From positions 124,001 to 188,000 of the forward strand of contig JACEVL010000424.1 in NCBI GenBank assembly GCA_020284085.1: a DNA stretch of 64,000 nt. The letters run 5' to 3'. Shown here piece by piece: positions 57,836 to 64,000 of the stretch (position 1 is its first letter; each line of letters begins with the position of its first letter). This DNA is from Aporrectodea caliginosa (taxonomy: Eukaryota; Annelida; Clitellata; Crassiclitellata; Lumbricidae). The notes under the pieces were generated by a model, which was not told the DNA's origin, ran no database searches, and saw nothing but the letters and a program-made list of their open reading frames with translations. Made by a program: the position numbers and the translations under genes.

Positions 57836-60803
57836 AAGTATCCAAAGCAAATAAAAACGCAAATAGTTAATCCCCATCCACCGATAGCAAATAAAAAGCG
57901 AAGACAGTTAATGGCTTTCTGTCGAAAGCAAAATCAAAGGCGCAAATACTTTGCAACCATCTTCCGGATGAATTGCGTCTTGAGCTCCTCAGCCTTTCTC
58001 TTCCTCTGTTTCGGAAAAGCGTGAAGACTATCTTATTTGTTAGAGCCCTGGGTCGAGAGCGCCTCTGAAATCATTGGCGCTATACAAATGTTCAATTACA
58101 ATTACAATTACAATTACAATTACAATTACAGTTTGCAGCCATCTACAGAAAGCAAATGAAAATCGCAGATGATAAATTGATTTCTACCCGAAGTAAAATA
58201 TGAGAAACGCCGATTGCAAAATTATTATTTTCGCATACGACGGCTTTATCTCCCGCTCAACTGTGGAGCTCGTATAATTATAATCGCTAAGCTGCCAAAA
58301 TCCTCGCATTGTGTCGAGGCATATATGTGACAGAGAAACTGCGCTGGCTCCTGGTCAAGAACAGGATTCGTTCAAGATTCTCGTCATGGAGAAAGCTTCG
58401 ATATTTGATACGGCATCAGACAGTATCAAAATACTCTGCTCTTAGGTGGCTGGCCAGCCTGATTGGCGACGTTGCGTACCGCAGTCCGCTGTAACATGTT
58501 TGTCAAGCGCATCCATACCAGCATGCAGGAACAACGTTCGACTGGACTCTGCACTGAAATTGTTCACAAAACTCATTACACATTAAAAATATAGTTGTTC
58601 ATTTACCTCCTTTAAAGTTAAATTTCGCAATTTCTGTGCGTACATCGACTAAAACGCAAAACCTCATTCCTTCGAAAAACCTATTTCATACCGTGTACAT
58701 TGTGTAAGTTCAAACGAACGGCGTCACATATTCTGACGTATTTTTCTTAGAGTGTATGTTGGTAAATGCGCAAAATTTGCAGAATACCTTGAACGACTTA
58801 CATGAATCTTTAGTAGGCCTATTCAGTATCAATATAGTCCAGACGGTGGTTGGATCACCCTTGGACAGGCCTGGATTAACTACGGTTCCAGTGGGTCCAC
58901 GGACCCAGGCCTACTAAAAATTTCACAAATAAGGGGCCTACCTTTAGAATGCTACCTAAACAAATTTAAACATTCTAATACTGTCCTTAACCATTATTTT
59001 AGGTTTCAAATGTTACTTCGTTGACATGTCTTAACTGAAATATGTTTAAACACTCTAGTTTTACTGCAAATAAACGACGATATCACTTGCCACTCGACAG
59101 CCAAGACCATTATGAGATTTGATCTTAAAGGATACACAAACAGTTTGATGTTCGATTGGACTCTACGCTGAAATTCTTCAAAAACACTAGTTACACACCA
59201 AAAATAGTTGCACATTGAACTCTTTTAAGTTAAATTTCTACGTACATCGAGTGAAAAGCAAAATGAGTCTACGTCGGAAAATGTAGTTATTACTGTGCAC
59301 ATTGTTTAAGTTCAACCGAACTGCGTCACGTGGAAACATATTCTGGCGTCTTTTTCTTAGAGTGTATGTTGGTAAAGGCGCAAACTTTGCAGAACGAGTT
59401 ACAAGAATCTTTAGTATTCAGTGTCAATTCAGTCCTGACGGTGGTTGGAACAAATGTTGATGTATCGAACGTTAGCTGAAGATTCAAACATATTTGGATA
59501 TTTGTAGCTTTGATCGATAGTGAAAAGGATTGCTTTGTTACTGACTGTATTAGGTCTGGTTTGCCGACAACGTAACAAGGCTTAGCGAATCAAACCGAGA
59601 ATTAGTCGGAATAAATATAAGATGTGGTCGTTTTCAGATTATTCTGCAACAATGTTATTTCATCATCGCTGCAACTCTGTGTGTGCTTACCGATCCTGTT
59701 ACATTTATTGTTTTTAACGGCAAGGACATCGTGAAGGTAGTTACAACATACGAATATTCACAGCTGGCAACAATCAGTGATCACTGACGAATTTTTGGTT
59801 TATTCCTCAACGTTTTCATCAACAGCGGCAAAGCAAATGGAATTTAAAATGATGTCAGCTTCTGTATTGGATTTGATGTATGGCTCGGATCAGTTGAGCT
59901 TACTTAGCAAAGTCTTCGTTAATTGTCAGTTGGAAGGATGTTTTATTAGAGATGTTATATCTCCGATTCTTAATTTCCATTTATTTCCTACAAACATGGA
60001 CCACATATCGTCAGTTTCACATACCATACGAAAATGCGTTTATCACATAGCAAGTGCATATTATAAAATAAATTATGCTGCCGCATGGTCGGCTCAAATC
60101 CTCTAGTTGTCTGGAAAGACCTGACCCAGTCTGTGACCACGTGATGAGATTAGCACGTATATATCTTTGAGTATATTGAAATCCTGATCACAGAGTCTGT
60201 TGTTTAACTGATCCTGGCAGAAAGTAGCTTTGTTAGCTTTTAGCGTTCCAAACGTCCATGTTTCCGAATCGACATCTGTAGTTATGCTTGCTGGACTCAA
60301 AGCTGTAGTCGGATTTGTACTGTATTATAATTTGTCTTTCGTTGATTATGACAGTATAGTGTTGACGATTTCTTCAAGGTCTAGTATACTCTGTTGGTTA
60401 AGACTTCAAGGTATGATGGTGATTTCTTCGTTGATGACTCAGTGTGCGTTTTGGGGGCTTATGTGAGAAGCATACCCTCCACGAAAGTTTTCATTTGCCC
60501 ATGTCTTTTTTGAGTTTTCTTAGGTTCATGATGGGTGTGTGCAAACCACGCAAGTTTGTGTTGCGTTCTGGTCCCGGGGGTACTAGAAGTTTTGGTACAT
60601 CTTTTATCCGTTTCAAAACCGATATGGCAATAGGTAGTAAATATACTGTGCAGGCCTTTATGTCTTCCAAAAAACAGCAAATCGTAGAATTTAAGAGGCT
60701 GGATCGCTTTCAGCAATTTTCACTGCCAACTAAGCGGCCTCTATCGATATAAGTATATGAGAAATATGATAAATTAAAATTTAAAATAAACGGCTCCTTT
60801 TTC
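57836..60803. repeat. Segmental tandem repeat, unit IV (truncated)
   Basis: It shares the LINE tail with unit III but lacks the SINE, and lacks the 2.1-kb transposon and hAT MITE (empty site at about 60525-60555). Similarity stops at ggctcctttttct (60803), where unrelated sequence begins. Confidence 0.85.
57961..58131 (+). mobile_element. LINE 3' tail, unit IV
   Basis: The same insertion as 46736-46892 with a longer (ATTACA)n tail. The flanking duplication TTTGCAACCATCT / TTTGCAGCCATCT is conserved, so it is one ancestral event. Confidence 0.85.
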
Positions 60804-61195
60804 TTCTTTTTTTTAGCGTGTAAATTTGGGCCACCCTATTGAAGATGCAATGCTAACAATTTCAATAGAATATATGCATAAATACAATATTACAATTGCA
60901 ATTTTAATGGCTGCTGTAATAATAAATTGATATTTCGCCACTTTAATATTAAAAACTGATCCGAGATGCATTCTATGCATGCTCAATTGCTCATGTGATG
61001 TTGACTGTCATTAGTCTCATTACGAACAGAAAATAATGTCATAAGAAAGTAAACAACAAATAAACTGGAAGAGCCATCTGTAACTGGCCCACGTAAACAC
61101 GCACAACCCTACCAGCATATTTGACAGAAAGAATATAGTTCAAAATCTCTGCATCAAACTAGGTCGATGATTAGGAGGGAAAACAGTCCGAAGCG

Positions 61196-62440
61196 ATCTT
61201 CTTCTTCTTGTGGTTCTCTGCCTCTTAGGCAGGCTCAAATGTCCAACGTTGCCACTCCTCTCTTTGTTGAGCCTCTTCTTTCAGCTTCCTGTAATCGTTT
61301 GTCATCATCCAATCCAGCATCATCTGTCTTGGTCTTCCTCTTGTCTTCCGCCCCTTCATTTTTCCTTCGATGACCGTTCTTAGTAGCGAGTCTCCTCTCA
61401 GCGTGTGCCCGATCCATTTCCTTTGCCTCTCTCTTATTGTGCGTATAAGGACTCTTTCTTCTCCAATTATTCCCAACACTTCTTCATTAATTTGTTATAA
61501 AATAATATGTTCTGTCCAGCTGATTTTTCCATTCTTCTCCATGTCCACATTTCGAAAGCTTCCAGTCGTGTTATATCCGCTTTTCTCATTGTCTATGTCT
61601 CCGATCCATACAGCACCACGCTAGAAATAGTGTCTTTATCATTCTTATTTTTAGATTCCTGTTTAGTTTCCCTCTCAGTAATTCTCTTCTGTTTGAGAAT
61701 ACCTCCTTACCTATTGCTACCCTTCTTTTAATTTCTCTGTGGCATTTGGCATCTGTCGAGATAATACTCCCTAGGTAGCAGAATTCTTTGACTTGCTCTA
61801 TCTGTTTTCCTCCGATGTGTATTCTGACTACAGTTTCCTTTCCTTTACTTATCTTCAATGCCTTTGTCTTTTTGATGTTAATCTTCATCCCGTATTCGGT
61901 GGATGTTGTGTTTAGCCTATCCATCTCTACTTGCAGTCCTTTCTGGTTTCTCGCCAACATTGCCTGATCATCTGCAAACCTTAATGCCTTTATCCATCTT
62001 CCACCAACCTTTATCCCCTCCTCCATCTCCTCTACTGCTTCTCTGACAAGCTCTTCTACTATAGATGTTAAATAGTAATGGTGACAGTGGACATCCTTGT
62101 CTCACACCTCTTCCAACGTTTCCCGGTTCCGAATATTCTCCATCTATTTGTATTCGCATCTTTTGTCCCATGTATAAGTTTCCTATTAATCTTCTGTCTC
62201 TCCAATCTATTCCCATCCGCCTCAATGCATGTAGTAGCCTTCTCCAGTCAACTCTATCAAATGCTTTTTCATAATCCACGAAGCATATATATACATCCTG
62301 ACCATTCTGGCAGCTCCTCTCTGTTAGTACTCTTAGTGTTCCGATCGCATCCCTAGTTCCCATGCCTTTTCTAAAACCAAATTGATCATCTCCCAGCCCC
62401 TCAATTGCCTCTGTCTTTGCTTGCACTCTCTTCATCAACT
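61196..62440 (-). pseudogene. LINE reverse transcriptase of a second clade
   Basis: Minus strand from 62440: GLGDDQFGFRKGMGTRDAI, DVYICFVDYEKAFDRVDW (domain A, first Asp), GVRQGCPLSPLLFNIYS; then after a frameshift ALRFADDQAMLA (FADD catalytic box), YGMKINIKKTKALKI and EFCYLGSIISTDAKC; and a C-terminal [16 protein letters not shown] block with [11 protein letters not shown]. This layout is that of the endonuclease-reverse transcriptase LINEs common in invertebrates and differs from the CR1/Jockey-like ends elsewhere in the window. The 3' end is a short (GAA)n-type tail near 61197-61210. 5' truncated, frameshifted, dead. Confidence 0.85.
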
Positions 62441-64000
62441 AAAATGCTACCTTAAAAAATTTATACATTCTGATGCTGTCCTTAACTATCATTTTAGGTT
62501 TCAAATGTTACATTGCATTGTATTGATAGCCCGACTAGACCGGGTTCTTCGCTCTGCAGCCCGGCTAATTGGGCGATTCCATAAATTTCCCTCTGTTTCT
62601 ACTTACATGCATGGCACCCTACACTGGCTTCCTGTCTCGCAGCGCGTCGAATACAGAATCGCTTCGCTGGTTTGGCGCTGCCTTCTCTGGCTATGCTCCC
62701 ACCTATCTACGAGAGCTCTCTTGTGTCCTGTATCTGAGGTGCTGGCTCGTAGAGCCTTTCGCTATGCTTCTAGCGGGGTGCTTTTGTTCCCTCGTGCTAG
62801 AACCTCAACTTGTCAGCGTCGTGCTTTCTCAGTTGTAGGTCCTTATATCTGGGTGGTGTCCCGTTGGAGATACGTCTGTTACATAGGAATAATTCATCTA
62901 CGTATCTACAGGTTAATTAAGACTTACTTGTATCACCGTGGTTGAGATGGGAGCGCCTCTGAGTAGGCTTCTTCAAGGGGCGCTATATAAATTCCTTAAA
63001 TGAATGAATGAATGAATGAATGAGTGTAGTAACTGAAATATGTTTGAACACGCTATTTTTACTGCAAATAAACGACGATATCACTTGCCACTCGACAACC
63101 AAGACCATTATGAGATTTGATCTTCCATCTACACAAACAGTTTGATGTTCGATCGGACTCTACACAGAAATTCTTCAAAAACACTAGTTACACACCAAAC
63201 AAATAGATGTACATTAAACTCTTTTAAGTTATATTTCGCAATTTCTTACGTACGCCTACATCGAGTGAAAAGCAAAATGAGTTTGCTTCGGAAAATGTAG
63301 TTTATACTGTGTACATTTTGTAAGTTCAACAGAACTGCGTCACGTGGAAACATATTCTGACGTCTTTTTCTTAGAGTGTAATGTTGGTAAAGGCGCAAAC
63401 TTTGCAGAACGAGTTACAAGAATCTTTAGTATTCAGTGTCAATTCAGTCCTGACGGTGGTTGGAACAAATGTTGATGTATCGAACGTTAGCTGAAGATTC
63501 AAACATATTTGGATATTTGTAGCTTTGATCGATAGTGAAAAGGATTGCTTTGTTACTGACTGTATTAGGTCTGGTTTGCCGACAACGTAACAAGGCTTAG
63601 CGATTCAAACCGAGAATTAGTCCGAATAAATATAAGATGTGGTCGTTTTCAGATTATTCTGCAACAATGTTATTTCATCATGGCTGAGACCAAATGTTTG
63701 TTTACTGATTTATTGTTTTTACCGCCAAGAACATTGTGAAGATAGTTACAACATATGAATATTCACAGCTGCATTGCAACAATCAGTGATCACTAACGTA
63801 TTATTGGTTAATTTCTCAACGTTTTCAGCAACGGGGGCAAAGCAAATGGAATTTCAAATGACGTCGTCATCTGTGTTGGATTCGATGTATGGCTTGGATC
63901 AGTTGAGCTGACTAGAACCAAAGTCGTCGTCAATTGTCAGTTGGACGGATATGTTACATTCGAGCTGCTTTATCCCCAATGCATAATTTCCATTTATTTC
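62441..64000. repeat. Segmental tandem repeat, unit V (partial, runs off the window)
   Basis: Starts at aaatgctaccttaaaaaatt, matching the middle of unit IV (58948), is interrupted by a LINE (62520-63025), then follows the unit order to the window edge (cagcaacgggggcaaagcaa at 63826). Confidence 0.85.
62520..63025 (+). mobile_element. LINE 3' end with (AATG)n tail, inserted in unit V
   Basis: The frame gives RSAARLIGRFHKFPSVSTYM and LHWLPVSQRVEYRIASLVW, then RRAFSVVGPYIWV, the CR1/Jockey-like C-terminus. The end GGGAGCGCCTCTGAGTAG, GGGGCGCTATATAAAT, CTTAAATGAATGAATG is nearly the same as the 3' end of the SINE at 46456, identifying a likely partner LINE. The sister units read straight through this point (about 40848). 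Confidence 0.85.

Overview
This is animal nuclear DNA, probably from an invertebrate. It has spliced exons with GT/AG borders and phase-matched introns. It also carries several non-LTR retrotransposons with different short tandem 3' tails, tRNA-headed SINEs, hAT-, piggyBac- and pogo-like DNA elements, satellites and long microsatellites, and it is AT-rich with frequent AGGCCT sites. I could not fix the species or phylum from sequence alone. No bacterial operons, rRNA or intact tRNA genes were seen.

Left part (about 1-12 kb): the only convincing host gene territory. Exons at 805-1362 and 2067-2146 join in phase to make an SH3 domain behind an acidic, charged segment, with a one-base frameshift in an A run. 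Exons at 5214-5400 (F-box-like), 7717-8004 (CARD), 9112-9459 (helical, unrecognised) and 10901-11880 (NHL-type beta-propeller, stop, AATAAA) are all joined by phase-1 introns. They probably form one gene for a death-fold/propeller protein. Between them lie a LINE RT remnant, a dead pogo-like transposase and array-bearing MITEs.

Middle part (12-32 kb): mostly mobile-element debris. It includes LINE 3' ends, a LINE inserted inside an older LINE, a decayed packaging-ATPase-like gene of the kind carried by large DNA mobile elements or viruses, and two hAT elements with perfect 8-bp target duplications (one hAT sits in another and itself contains a LINE). It also includes a 400-bp (TAG)n tract, a lone first exon of a DEG/ENaC channel (minus strand) and (TAA)n-tailed retroelement ends. 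One internal repeat of about 36 bp (core GGATTGATGAAAATAATT) recurs inside several elements whose terminal inverted repeats are unrelated.

32-36 kb: a 41-bp satellite with a four-monomer higher-order pattern, each monomer carrying ATGCAAAT. SINEs sit on its flank and CATA microsatellites follow.

36-64 kb: five copies (two partial) of a non-coding tandem segmental repeat of roughly 4.1-4.3 kb, joined through degenerate 41-bp monomers. The copies differ by clean transposon insertions that have empty sites in sister copies: a 2.1-kb transposon with 8-9 bp duplications, a 238-bp hAT MITE, two TTAA (piggyBac-like) elements, a LINE tail, a SINE and a LINE. One TTAA element contains a palindromic array of 151-bp repeats with CAAGATGGCGGC (YY1-type) motifs. 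Most of the right half is therefore repeat biology, not protein-coding sequence.
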